A stretch of DNA of 64,000 nucleotides from Lagopus muta (lineage: Eukaryota > Chordata > Aves > Galliformes > Phasianidae), in assembly GCF_023343835.1 (NCBI RefSeq), contig NC_064443.1, forward strand, positions 11,594,001 to 11,658,000, in the 5' to 3' direction. Within the stretch, counting starts at the first letter, position 1. Each line of letters opens with the position of its first letter. A model generated the notes under the pieces. It was not told the DNA's origin and ran no database searches. It saw only the letters and a program-made list of their open reading frames with translations. Shown here piece by piece: positions 1 through 13,000 of this stretch. A program made the translations under genes and the position numbers.

Positions 1-61
1 GACGTTCCTTTGCTCTCATTGTCCCCATGCAGATGGGGAGCAGGGATTTTACTACACCCCT

Positions 62-3000
62 TTACTGGACAGCACCCTGTGACTGGAGCTTGCAGTGGGT
101 GTCCAGGGCAGCACAGCGCAGGAGCTCCAGGCCCTGCCCACAGAGCACGCAATACCAGCACCGCTCCCCACCTGCCTCTGCCACCTCCCAGCAGTCCAGC
201 TCTGCCAGGTCGGGCACGTAGAAGAAGGTGGTGCTCAGCTCCTCCAGGCTGTCCCAGCTCAGCCGCCACAGTGTCAGCCGCTGGTCCACGGAGGCAGAGA
301 GCACCAGGTCCGGCCGCAGCACTCTGATCCCCGTCACGTGAGCAGCATGGCTGCACGGCCTCGCCACGCGCTCCAGGATGCGCAAGCAGGTCTCTGGTTC
401 GGCCTCATCACCGTCCTGTGTCACCTCCAGCAGGCAGACGTGGATGGAGCCATCATCACTGCCACTGGCCACCAGGAACTGTCCCTTGGGCAGCTCCTGG
501 ATGTGCAGGCTGTTCACCCCGCAGCTGTGAGCCACGACAGTGAGCAGCGGGGTGGCCAGGGCTGGAAGGAGAGGCTCGGTCAGGACAGCAGTGCATAGAG
601 CTGCTGGCACAGCCTCCCTGCCCATGGCTGTACCCACCCAATGGCTTCATCTCTCCCTCTGAGTGCTGCAGGGCATCTGTTGCATCTGCGATGGTACTGG
701 TGATGTCCCAGAAGGCAACGCTGCCGTCAGTGGCCGCACTACACAGGAAGTGCTTCCTGGAAGGAAGATGTTGGGCAGCCTCCAGCCCCATGCTGATACC
801 CAGGGCAAGCAGAAAGGATGGCCCCAATTTCCTCCCTCCCTTCACCAGCTCCACTGCCATCACCCTTTCTTGTTGCGCAGGCATCACAAGGATGAATGCT
901 TCCCTCCCAGTACCCTGCCCAGGGCTCACCTCTCCTCCTCTGCCCACGTGTGCAGGAATGCCTCCACTTTCAGCACACAGCGCTGGTGGTGGAACGACTC
1001 TGCCACGAGCAGCAGCTTCTGGGCAGCCTCCAGCAGCACAAAGAGCCTGGGCAGAGGGAGATGCAACTGATCCTGGGAGAAAGAGGTGCCTTACTGCAAG
1101 GTACCACCCTACTCCTGCTCAGAGCTGGCACCTCTAGGCAGCTAAGCCCCATGCTGACTGCTCACCGGACTGATCCATCACTGCATGCAGCTACCAGGAA
1201 CGTACAGGGCACGGGCAGCTGCTTGCTGTTGGTTCCGCATACGACTGAGAGGGACATGTACCTGGGCAAACATAGAATGCTTGCTGCATGCCCCCCCGGC
1301 ACCTGCTGTCATGTAGGAGGACAGGGGGGGCAGCAGCATGAACTCAGCACAGGACACAGCTCTGAACACTCTGGGGGTTCTGAGAGGAAGGACTGAGTCA
1401 AAATCCCCTCAAAGGCTCAGGCAGCCATCGAGCATCACCTCGTCTCCGGGTCCATCTTGACAAGCTTGTGCCTGTTCTTCATGCGGTCCCAGTGCTCATC
1501 CAGCCGGTGGGAGGCCACGTGAGTGACCTGGCAGCTCACCATGCCCTCAGCCTCCAGATCCGCAGCGCACTGCAGCCGATAGCACTCAATCTGTGCGCGG
1601 CCGCCGGCTGAGAACAGCAAGGAGCAGAGCTGGGTGCCGTTAGGCAGTGCAGTGCCGGCCAAGGCCAGCGCCCTGACACTGGAGATGTGGTCGCTGAGCC
1701 TGGTGAGGGGCACCGCTGCACGCGTCAGCTCACTGAGTGTCAGCACGCACGCCGTGGTGTCCTCGCTGCCGGTGATGAAGACATCAATGGGGCGGCATCC
1801 GGGCGCCCGCACGGCCCCCAGGTGCCGCACGCAGGTGATCTCGCGGCCATGCAGGGACGCCAGCAGCACCCGCTGCTCGCAGGGCTCGGCCTCACTGTGG
1901 TACAGCATCACGTCCCCACGCTTGATGAAAGCGAAGGCATCGGCCTCAGGGCTGCTGTGGTAGCTCCAGGAGCGGTGCCCTCCGCCGCAGGGCACGCAGT
2001 GCAGGTTCACCCCGCTCCTTGTGCTCCACACCACAAAGTTGTCGGCGTGGAAGCCCAGCACCAGCAGGTCCCCGCTGGGCGTGAAACGCAGCTCCTCAAT
2101 CCACTGCAGCCCTTTGCGGGGCCGGTGCTTCTGCAGCACCTCCAGCTGCTGGTCCCGCAGGCAGAGCTGCCGGTAGCAGCCGTCCCGGCCTGTGCTATAG
2201 ATGTAGTCCCCACGGCAGGTCACTGAGGTGACCCCTGTCTTGCCATGAAGCCCAAAGAGCACGGACAGAGGGTTCTCGATGGGCACAGCCTCGCTGTGTA
2301 ACAAGCAGGAGGGCTCCGACTGGCTCGCAGTGCCCTTGCTGCCCAGGGTACCTGTGTCGGTGCCATCAGAGCTGCTGCTGCCACAGGGGAAGAGGAGCAG
2401 GGAGCCGCGGCGGTCCCCACACAGCAGCAGCCCTCCCTGGGGCAGGAAGGCGGCACAGGTGTGCCAGCGCTGCTTGCAGGGTGGCAGCCGGTAGCGCCCC
2501 ATGAGCCGCACCGCAGGCACCTGCCCGGGGCTGCAGGTAACATCCATCCAGAGCACGGTCCCGCCGGGGCCGGAGACCACGAGGGCAGCGGGGCCGAGGG
2601 ACGGCCCGGGCCGGGCGGCCCAGCTGAGCCCCAGCACGGGTCCCTCGAACGGCCTCAGCCTGGCGGGGCGCTCGGGGCCGCTCAGGGTGAACACGAGCAG
2701 CCGCCCGTCGCCGCCGCCCAGCGCGCAGAGCGGCTCCGCCCCGCCGGGCATCGGGGCGGCCGCCAGCAGCCCGCGGGGCCCGCAGGAGGCGGCGGGGCCG
2801 AGCAGCGGCACCCAGCGCCCCGCCGCCGCCTCGTAGGCCGCCAGCCCGCCCGCCTCACCCAGCGCCAGCACCCGCCGCGGCCCCACCAGCAGCACCGCCC
2901 GCGGCCGCTCCGGGGCCCCCAGCGTCTCCGCTTCCGCCGGAGCCTCCTTCCGCGGCCGCCACAGCCGCGCTCCCCCGTCGGACCCGCCGGTAGCGAGGCA

Positions 3001-3949
3001 GCCGCCGGCGGGCCGCAGAGCCAGGGCGCGCAACGCCCCGCGGTGCCCGCGCCGGACGCTCCGCACGCCGCCGCCGCCGTCCCACTCTAGGCAGGCTCCG
3101 TCCTCCCCGGCGCTGACCGGACGCGGCCCGCGCAGCCCCACGGCGGCCACGCGCGAGCCGTGCCCGTAGCACACCAGCAGACAGACGGCCTCGCCGCCGC
3201 CCCCTAGTTCGCCCACGGCCCAGAGCCGCACGGCGCGGTCCTCGGAGGCGGAAGCCAACAGCCCCCGCGGCTCCGCGTAGCTCAGCGCCAGCACCGCGCC
3301 CCGGTGCCCCGGCAGGGTCCTCCGCGGCGTCTCCGCCTGCGCCGCCCTCCACACCGCCACGGTCCCCGCCGCCGTGCCCGCCGCCAGCGCCAGCCGCTCC
3401 CAGCCCGCCCCCGCCAGCACGGCGCAGCGCAGCGCCCCGGCCCCGCCGCACCGCGCGCTCCGCAGCCAGCTGCCGCCGGCGCGCCACTCGTACAGCGCCA
3501 CGGTCCCGCCGCCCAGCGCCAGCGCCAGCCGCCCCCCCGCCGCCCAGCGCGCCTCCCACACCCGCGCCCCCAGCCGCCGCGCCGCCCCCCCGCCGCACGC
3601 CGCCAGCCGCGGTCCCCCGCCGCCCGGCCCGCCTCGCCTCACGGCCAGCACCGCCAGCCAGCCGCCGCCGAACGCCGCCACGCGCCCGCCCGGCTCGGCC
3701 CGCAGTCCCCGCACGGTGGCCTCACGCAGCGCTCTCCGCCTGCCCGCCGCCGCGCCGCCGCTCAGCAGGAACGCCGCCACCTCCGGGCCCGTGCCTGCCG
3801 GTGCCGGACAGCGCGTCAGCCGCCGTCCCCGCCGTGTCCCTCGGCCGCCCCGCGCCCGCCCCCTCCCCGGCCCGCCGCTCACCCGCCAGCAGCACGTCCC
3901 CCGCGAACTCCAACGCCGTTACCGGCGCCACCAACGCTACCGACTCCAT
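62..3949 (-). CDS. WDR6: WDR6, WD-repeat protein partnering a tRNA 2'-O-methyltransferase
   Basis: Six coding exons: 3949-3883, 3794-1439, 1261-1166, 1046-930, 756-638 and 561-62 (stop TAA at 64-62). They join in phase to 1084 residues; human WDR6 is about 1120. WD-type blades are visible throughout, for example GHRGAVLALSYAEPRG with SASEDRAVRLW (exon 2), GSEDTTACVLTL, CSAATDGSVAFWD (exon 5) and VASGSDDGSIHV with SASVDQRLTLWRL (exon 6). The block HRLDEHWDRMKNRHKLVKMD before the exon 2/3 junction is a family hallmark. Known role: WDR6 (yeast Rtt10/Trm734) works with FTSJ1/Trm7 to 2'-O-methylate tRNA position 34 in the cytoplasm. The start at 3949 gives MESVALVAPVTALEFAGDVL, which lines up with the human N-terminus. 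Exon 2 is 2.36 kb. Its 5' half is extremely GC-rich and the protein there is rich in Ala, Gly and Arg. The C-terminus is a little longer than the human one. The 3' UTR runs off the window start. Confidence 0.95.
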
Positions 3950-3981
3950 CTCGATGCGGAGCGCCGCCCCGCCCCGCACGC

Positions 3982-3989
3982 TTTATTGG
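3982..3989 (-). terminator. P4HTM: P4HTM poly(A) signal, overlapping a CCAAT pentamer
   Basis: The minus strand reads CCAATAAA at 3989-3982. AATAAA (3987-3982) lies 85 bases past the P4HTM stop, so cleavage would fall near 3970-3955, only a few bases before the WDR6 start codon at 3949. A GT-rich stretch suited to a downstream element lies inside WDR6 codons at about 3936-3923. The first five bases of the octamer form a CCAAT motif. Its spacing to the WDR6 start is short for a classical CCAAT box, so that second role is only a possibility. Confidence 0.7.
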
Positions 3990-4017
3990 CGCGCCGCGTG
4001 GCCCCGCCCCCTCCAGC

Positions 4018-4086
4018 GCGGGAAAAGGCCACGTGCGCCCGCGAGGTTCCGCGGCACCCCCGGAGCGCGGCCTACAGCTCCACGTG
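4018..4086 (-). promoter_or_regulatory. WDR6: Putative WDR6 proximal promoter with two CACGTG E-boxes and an E2F-like site
   Basis: CACGTG occurs at 4030-4035 and again at 4081-4086, each within the same longer match CCACGTGC followed by a purine, 51 bases apart. GCGGGAAA at 4018-4025 resembles an E2F site. The second E-box is part of the last P4HTM codons (Val-His-Val-Glu). WDR6 begins at 3949 and P4HTM ends at 4072, so any WDR6 promoter has to lie in the P4HTM last exon and 3' UTR. The motifs are seen directly; promoter function is inferred. Confidence 0.45.
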
Positions 4087-7000
4087 CACCCCGCTGTACG
4101 TTTTGTCCACGGTCCATTCACCCGGGGCTCCGGCCCCGCTCCCCGCGTAACGCTCCATCTCCTGCTGGAAGCGCTGCTGCCGCCAGCGATTGGGGTCCAC
4201 GTTGATCCAGTTGTTGGCGATCCACTTGGTGCCCTGGGTGACCAGGCAGCCCCCGTGCAGGGCGAAGTCATCCAGCTCCCCCACCCAGCCTGCGGGAGCA
4301 AAGCACGGCTTGCTGCAGGCTGCTGGACACAGCCCGGGCAGCACCGCTGAATGTTGACACCCAATTTTAGCTTGGGGGCTTCTCCCGACGGTCCCTCCTG
4401 ACATCCCCCCTCACCCCACCCTGTCTACACACAGGGGGTTCCCTGGTTGCAGAACAGGCACTGCCTCTGTGCCTCAGCATTTCACATCACAGCTGCCCTT
4501 TTCCTCAACTTTTCCCCAAAGGAGAGGATGGAAGCCAGAGGTTTGAGGCCATACCATACATTATGCGTCACCAGTTCCAACCCTTTATAGAGATCTCAGC
4601 TTTTCTGTGACAGATTTCAGCAGCTTTTTTCCATTTGGGAAGAATTTGGCCATAAAAATTCAACAAGGCTCCTCTGACAGGACAGCAATGGCCCTGATAT
4701 TATCATCCCACAGCCCAAGCAGAGGCCTCGTAACCTCCTCTGTAGCTTTTCTCGAGATGGAAACTCTTGGGCTACTCTCAGGAGACCTGGGACACTACAT
4801 AACTTCATCAGCAGCCGGGAAGGCTGAAGTTAATGCCCCAGCCTGGCTGCCAGGGAAAACCACACAGCACTCTGAGAAGTGCAGCCCGAGGACATCTGTC
4901 ACAGAGCTGCAGTTGCCCCATAGTGCGGCCTCGGCCCCACGTGGGGCACAGCGCAGCGCAGGGCAGGGAGGACCGCGCCTCCCCACACCGCAGAGCTTGC
5001 AGCCATGCTTTTGTCTGCCTCCCCTTTCCATCCCTGTGGGCAACGCCACATCAGTGAAGCATTTTGAATTGCGGCCCAAGCTCCAGCAGAACTTTCAGCT
5101 CACACAGCAGGGTGGAAGGCAGCTGGCGATGGCTCAGTGCAGCCAAGGGCTTTGTTTGCTGGCTAGTTCTGTCCCCCAAAGACACCAGGAGCCACTGACC
5201 CACTGCCTGAGAACAAAGGCCTCCGAGAGCCAGGAAGCTCCTGCTCAGCTGGTGACAGGGAGGCTCTGCACATCCCACTAGCAGGCAGCTACCCCCTTAA
5301 GGTCTCTTCTGAGCCACAGAACCCCTGGAAGATGGTTGTCACCTTCTGCAATGCTAGCAAGACTCAGCCTGGAGCCGTACCTTCTCCGTCCGACAGGTAG
5401 TTGTACCAGAAGACAGCGGTGCCTTGCTGAGGTTTCACTCGCAAATTGCCCTTGTCACAGTTTTTCCGAGTATCTCGCAGATCAACATCATTCTGGATCA
5501 AAGACTAACCAAAATCAACAACAACAACACAGAAGGTGTCATAAAGGGCCTGGAACAAAGCACAGGGGTGCTGTGCTGTGCGTCCTTTTGCCCTGTGCTG
5601 AGTCCCTTAATGCATCACCAGACAGCATGCCTACAGTTATCTTAGTCTGAAGAAAAGTGCCCAGATTAAAGCAAGCACAGCCTGTGTCAAGGCAGCAAGG
5701 TCCAAAGGCTGCCCCTCACGCATTGGAGTGGGGAACTGCCAAAGCCCTGCACCTCCTCCCTTGGCCTCTGAGTGAAATCACTCTGTGAAGCTCAGCCTTC
5801 CCACACGCCAGCTCAGAAGGCTCACATCTCCAAACCCCCCTTCTACAGTGAATACAGTCACAGTGGGACCCAGAACCCCCGAGAAGGACAGAGCCACTCA
5901 CCATCTCTTCGTACGTCCTGTTATCAGCTATAGGAAAGACAGTTTCTCCTCCACCCGTGACATTGTTCAGGTAGAACAGCACTGTCACATACCTGCAGGA
6001 CAGGACAGAGCAGCTGTCAGGGGACACAGCTGGAGCAGGAGGAGCTGCATGGGGCTGCCCATCCCCTGCTGTATGTACAGCACTCCTCCAGGACACCATG
6101 AGACACGCAGTTTACCTTGGTTTTTTTTTTTCCAAAGGCAACAGAGAGTTGCACCAAAGCAGCCCTTACCGGCATGAGGTCTCAAAGGGAGCGCTTTCGT
6201 TGGCAACCAGCTTGGTGTGGCTGCAGGCAGTCTCAGGGAAGACGGGGCCGCTGTCCATGTGGGCATGGTAGTGCCCCCCCTGGTCATAGCGCACGACCTG
6301 CAGGGGCTCACTGTGCTCCACAATCTCTGGGGGCAAGCGAGTCAGGCGCATTACCCTGGGGAGACAGCACTGCAGGTGAGGGGAAGACACATGCACCAGG
6401 ACAGCTGCTACTCCCAAGCACAGAATACATCCAGAGAAAGAGAACCCCCTTCCCCAAAAGACCGGAGAGACGGATGGGCTGCAGCAAGCATGCCAAGAGA
6501 TAACTAGGTTCCTTACAGATCTGTCAGACCATCAGCTCAGAAACTCCTCCTCAAGGTTAATAAAAAAACAAAAACGAAGGGCGCATCTCCAGCAGGACTG
6601 CTCTCATGAAGACCTTGCTTGCTCAGAAAGATCCCTCCTGTGTGTGTCCCTGGAGCCTTCATGTGCCATCTCAGCGCTTCTCTGGACTCCTGCACACCAG
6701 CTACAGACCTCGGGGACAGTTAGCAAAGCACAGGGCCCCTGCTGAGAGTGAACGAGAGACTAGCTCTAGGGATATTCTCATCACCTAACTCACCTTTCCC
6801 TGTTGCCTTGAACAGCCTCCCCCCGGCGCAGAGGGCCACGGAGGGCTCTGGGTTTTTTCCACTGCTACATCTGAGCTCATCCCCAAGGCAAGCAGGTACC
6901 TCTCAAGACCTGCCAAAGAACACTCAGTGCTCTGGCAATTCTGAGCTGTGAAGCCCTAGGGGAATGTGGCACCAAGGCAGGGTGGCCGAGCTCCTCCAGG

Positions 7001-10000
7001 CCCCCCAAGATCCCACTGGGGATCGCAGCCTCCTTCAGCACCACGCCTCCAGGTCTGCAGGGGCTTTCTAACGCTGGCAAACTGAAGAGCATAAATGCGA
7101 TGTGCCGATGCCTGCGTGCGCCAGAGAGCTGGCACAGAGAAAGTGGCAGCCACAGTCTGCTCTAATTAAGGCAATATGCGACCCCATTCTCCCTCTGGAA
7201 TGTGCTGAAGAAAAGGAGTGGCCAGCAGCCGTTCTGCAGCCTCGGGACAGAATTTCCCCACCCATGTCCTGGGTGAGGACCAGCACCACAAGAACGAGGA
7301 GTCTCCAGCCAATTATCTGAAACTCACCACGGCTAAGCCATTTGGCCTGCGAGCTGGGTTAACTCTTCCCAGAACCAAAACCAAGGTGAAGGGAAAGACA
7401 GGAGGTTCTCCCATCTGCTGGGACAGGCCCCGTGGTCATGCGCTCCGATGACTGAACTACCTCGGTGTGCTTGAGATAAAGTCGTGCTTATTATGAAGTT
7501 AGCTCTGAACAGCTACGACAGATCTCAGTGAAATGCATGAGTAACTCAAGCAATTGACAGTAACTACTGGCACCCAGACAGCGTTGGAAATGGGCAGTTT
7601 CTCCCAGTAAGCTCATTTACTAATTAGAATGAATTATTTCACATAATGCCAAGTCTTCTTGGTTTTATAGGGCCGTTCCCAAAAGTGAATGGCTACGCTG
7701 AAAGGTTTGATTTTTCTTTTTCCTTTTCCAGGGGACAATACAAATCCTTGCTCTAACGAAAACCTCCTCTTCCCATTTCACGACTGTGCTCATTGCTCTT
7801 CATACTCCACACTTCCACACAATTAGGAAGTGTGAATATTAGCATGTCTGCATCTGCATCTCCCAGCACAGGTGGCCCACATGCCCACACCCCCTGAGCC
7901 CTCACCTCTGCCGTATGGCTCTCATGACCTGGTGTGCGCCCTCGCCCTGGTACAGCCACGTGTGCTGGCTGTTGCGCACCGCGTCACTCGTCTTCACTTT
8001 CTGGCTCCCTATGTACTTGTGGAAGTCACGGATGTTCAGCCTCTTGAACTCCTCCAAACTCAGCACGCCTGTGGAAGAGAGCAGGAGCAGGCTGACCTGG
8101 GCACCCCACGTGCACGAGGTGATAGAGAACCATCAGTTGCAGCTCAAGGTCAGAACCAGAACAGGCAAAACACAATCAACTTGATACTTACATGTTTAAA
8201 TGCAGCAGAGGGGGACACCTCAGGCCACCTTCCTACAAGACCTTGCAGGGCAATTTAAAAAAAACAAGCCCCAAACAACAAGCAGTACATTCTTCTGCTT
8301 TTGCTGCTTTTGTGCAATTTCAAAACATGAAAGAGATACACAACACAGTACAATCCGATGTAAATAGAAGACAGAAAAACAAAAGGTAAAAGGTTTCTAC
8401 TAGAACAGATATTTCTTGTTTGCACTCAGCTGAGCTTGGCAAGGGATGGATTTTTGCCTCTGTTAGCTTCAGAGAAATCCTTACCGTTTGTTGTGTTCCC
8501 TTTCTGGAGAAGCAGGGAAGCAGCACATGCCAGGGACAGAGAGAGGAGCTCAGGGAGGCAGCAAACACACTGCTGTTTGCGGCCAGGGGGAAAGGCCCAG
8601 CCACCAGGGTCAGCCCAGGGCAGCTCCCCAGGTGCTGGTTGTTGTCAGCAAATCACCCACGTCACTGTTTCTCATGCCCCGCTCACATCTCCCAGTCCCC
8701 ACTTCCCCTTATTTGATAACACAGTGCCACATCCAGGTCGTGACCTGGTCCCTCAGCGGCACGCACCGACGTGACAATGGAGGAAAGCAGCACTCTGGAA
8801 GCAAGGTCCTGCCAAAAGCACTTTAACAGGACTTTTCATTCGTAAACATCCGGAACGGTGGAAAAGCCATTGGCAACTCAGTCATACGCTCCTACCCCTG
8901 CCAAAAATGTCACCAGCGTGGGTGCTCGGGGTGCCCTCCGGATAGTTAGGCATTCACATGGGTACTGTGCCTACTTCATCTCCAAAGCAGCTCCTCTATG
9001 GCACTCTCAATGCCAGGTCACTGGAAGAGAGCATGCACAGCCTGTGCATTCACTTAATTTGATTAGGAAATGGAGAGTTGCTTAATTGAGGACACTCTAA
9101 TTAGAGCAGCAAGGGTTAGAGTGCACGTCCAGGCCAGAGGGAGACCAGGGTAAGGGGAGTAACACAGAGAACAGAGCAGTGGCAGAGATGGAATCAGCAC
9201 TAAAAGCTGACCAAGACCACCCTGAGTCCACCGATGCTGCACCCCTCTGCCAGTGAAGCAGCTCTCTCAGACAGCTGTAAAAGTCCCTTTGAAAGCAGGG
9301 GGGAACACCTTAAGAGCTGCAGCCCACACGATGAGAGCTACATGGTCAGAGCCAGAGCAGCTTCTGAGAGGTCTACACCAATTTTACTTTCTGCTAAGTC
9401 TCTAAAGCAGTGTTATTTTCCTTGGAAGACCATCTGGTACAACAGGCCTGGGCAGGGACACGGTATTTGCTTCTCCCTGCATGGCTGTGTGCGGCGTCCC
9501 CTGCTGAGGACATGGGGATTCCTGAGGAGCTGCTCTTACCATTCCCATCAGGATCAGCCTTGACTGCAGTGTACATCTCTCGGATGTTTTCAGGGGTCAT
9601 CCACCTGCCGTTCCCAAGGCGGGTGTGAGTCAGCACCTGAAATTCAGAAGCAGATTAACACTGGGCACTGGTTTCCAGTACTAATGCAACCCTCACAGTT
9701 TCCTGCTTGAGGCCTGGCCAGCTCTCCTCTGCAGTGCATCAGTCAGCCAGGCGTCAGCACATCTCTGCACACAGACTTGAATGGAGATCATCGGGCAGCC
9801 ACGCTGTGTGGCTGATCTGCATTTTCATTTCCAGTTTAGGTGGTGGCAAATGACTGCTGAAGCTCAGTTAACCAATCCTTAGGCGGATGTGGTACAGCTC
9901 TCAGCAAGCTGTGAACTTCAGAAGCGACATCCTTCTACCTACTCCAATGCATGCTGCCTTGCAGGACAAGGCTGCTGAAGAGCTGTGGACAAGGTGCTCC

Positions 10001-13000
10001 TTATTCCCCTCCCAGGTTTGTTACTGTGGATGATTCTGAAGCCCCATCAGCTGCAGGAGGGCACAGCCAGCTCTGCTGCACAAACTCAGCGTGCTGGGAC
10101 ACACACAAGAAGAAATGCACCCTACCTCTTTGAGCTGCAGCTGCCCATCCTGATTGTGGTCCAGCAGATTGAAGAAATCCATCTGGCTGATTTCTATCAT
10201 TTCCATGGCTTCCTCGTAGTCATCCGTTGGTAGGATCTGGCTCTTCTGCAGCCCCTTCAGCTGTGCCAGATGGATGATGAGTTTGCACTCCTCCTCTGTC
10301 AGGAAGTCTGGAATTTCTGCAGGAAAATGCGAGCAGTAACAGAGTCTGAGGAACTGTTACATTAGGACAAATACTAACAGCAGGCCACTGAAAAGAGAGG
10401 AAAATAGGAAAATTTAGAAACTTCCTACCAAGCCAGGGGGGTAGGACAGTCAAATATATATATCTTTCTACCCGAAGAGCTCTACAACAGCACACATCTC
10501 ACACCTGAGCTCCAGGAGATGGGTATTTTTACAGCAGCCATTCCTCAATGTTTGGATCCCGAGGTCAAGCCCCTTATTTTCTTGCAAATCACCACAATGG
10601 ACAAAGGAGTGAACAAACACAGGCATATCACTGCGTTTTATCACTTCAAAGGTTACATGTGGATCACAGTCTAGAACTGCTGTTTTACAGGAAGGGAGGC
10701 CAGAAGTCCTTACAGGGGAAGCGAGGATGGCTAGGGTTTCATGCTCCTTTGCTCGGCAGCAGAGCAGGCAGCACCTCCCAAACAACCAAACTCCTTCTGG
10801 GGGTACCTAGCACATTGCTCTACTGGGAAACTCAAACAACTTCCTGACTTATTCTCATTCATTCCCTTAAATGAAGGGGGAGGAAGTACAGCCATCGGAG
10901 CAGGACAGGCTTAAGTGAATATGGCTGAGACGGGCTGGATTAGGTGACTTTAAAAGTATTTTCCAGTCTTAATGATTCTGTAAGTGCTTGCAGACACAAA
11001 GTCCTGCTCTCTAAACTGCAGCCCTGCAGGTGTGTGCTGAGGACACATCACATCCCAGCTGCAGCAGCAATCCTCAAAGGGGGAAAGAAAAAATAAAAGT
11101 TAATTACTTCCACGACCTTAAATCAACCCTATCAGCTCCGACTGTCAGTAAGCAGTTGGCCTCTTAAGTGCATACCAGAACTGGCCCTGTAGAAAATGCG
11201 ATGCTCCTGGGAAGCCCCGGGGACACAATGCAGCTGTATCCCTCTGAGGACACAATTTCTGCCACCAGCAAAACAATGTCCTTGTAACAGAGGGGGCTTT
11301 GGGGCCACAGCTTCCGCTGTCCCGAGCGTCACGGCCTCACATCAGGTCAGAGCCAACCATACCCACTGGCAAGCAACAGTCCCAGGATCTCCAGTTCCTC
11401 AAACCGGGCTCAAATAATGACAGCTTCTGGAATCTTAATTACATGCTGGAGGAAGGACAATCCCTCTCTTCAGTGGTGGTAATGGGATTTTGTAACGAGG
11501 TAGAAATTGCATTAGCAGGAAGCGCTTTCTGCCAGGCAGGTTGCAAGGTGAGGGGCTTTCCAGCTAAGAGCTGGCAATCCGCAGTGCAAACAGTCTTCCT
11601 TCCCAGCTGCAAATTGGTTCCTGTGCCCACTGCTCTCCCAAACAGTTAACTTTGGCTGTGAGACCATCCTATCTCTCATCCCGCTCAACAATGGGTCCAG
11701 CTAAACAAATGCCTTCTAATTGACTTTGAGCAACACTTGATTGCTTTCAGAAGAAAAAAAAAAAAAAACAAAAGAGAGGAAAACATTGGGGTTTATGAAA
11801 TAATGACTAATCCTGGAGCAAGAGAAAGGGGCTGGGTTGGAGCACTGGTGTCAAACAGAGAGCCCCAAGACACAGGGCCAAGGCATTCACTCCTCCCCAG
11901 CTGCCCTCATTTCCACACCTGCTGATCTAAGCCAAACCCCTGCTAAAATCCAAACAATCGGGGCCGCTGGCAAACGAAAATTGGAGCATTGTCTTCCCCA
12001 AGAGGGCTCTGAAAGGGCCGCACTTAATGAGGATGGATTGCCACGGAGGTGGCTCGCAGGCTATAAAAGGCGTTCTGCGGGCTGGAGCAGCTCAGTCTGG
12101 GTGTGCTGCGAGCCCACTCCGAGCACCATGAGGGCTGTGAGCACAGAGAAGGCGTCCCGCAGGCGGGGAGCCCCGTGGCTGCCAGGCCTGCTGCTGCGCC
12201 TGCTGCTGTGGGGCAGCCCGGGGGGGCGGGCCAGCTACCTGCGCAGGTCCTCCAGCTGCACCGCCATCCCGCGCAGCATGGCCCTGTGCTACGACATCGG
12301 CTACTCGGAGATGAGGATCCCCAACCTGCTGGAGCACGAGACCATGCCGGAGGTGATCCAGCAGTCCTCCAGCTGGCTGCCCTTGCTGGCCAGGGAGTGC
12401 CATCCCGACGCCAGGATTTTCCTCTGCTCCCTCTTCGCGCCCATCTGCTTGGACAGGTAAGGCATTTGCATGAGCTTGTTCCGCATCGCTCCCCAGCAGC
12501 GATGGCATTTGCCTCCTGAGAGAAAAGACGTGCAATCTGATCACAGCCACTTTCAGGCAGCACAGTGAGGGGACATGGGATTACCCAGCAGGGACTCTCC
12601 CCCCTTCTGAGGGAGAACAGAACTCCCGTCCAATTTCCAGAACAGCCTTTTGTTGCTTGCTTCCCTGCTCCCCCCCCAGGCTCATCTACCCATGCCGCAG
12701 CCTGTGCGAGGCCGTCAAGAGGAGCTGTGCACCCGTCATGGCTTGTTATGGCTACCCCTGGCCTGAAATCCTCAACTGCAACAAGTTCCCTGCAGACCAC
12801 GAGCTGTGCATCGCTGCCGTCTCCACGGATGAAAGTTCCTCCAGCAGGAGAAGTAAGGGCTTTTTTTCTCATATGTTTTCCCATGTGTAATGCTGAATAC
12901 TCACAGGGATGAGCCTATGCCTTGCCTGTGTTCATAGAATGGCTTGGGTTGGAAGGGACCTCAAGGATCATAAAGTTCCAGCCTAGTTCCTAGAGCTTCT

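Noticed and set aside
3304-4350. Plus-strand open frame of 348 codons opposite WDR6 exons 1-2 and the P4HTM last exon
   Set aside because: It is composed of Pro, Arg and Ala-rich low-complexity sequence caused by high GC and overlaps two well-supported genes on the other strand.
11837-12127. In-frame extension of the SFRP-like frame upstream of 12128
   Set aside because: It runs through the TATA box and initiator, so it is promoter DNA and not coding sequence. The signal peptide follows the start at 12128.
12457-12679. Frame continuing past SFRP-like exon 1
   Set aside because: A strong GTAAGG donor ends the exon and the Frizzled domain resumes in phase at 12680.
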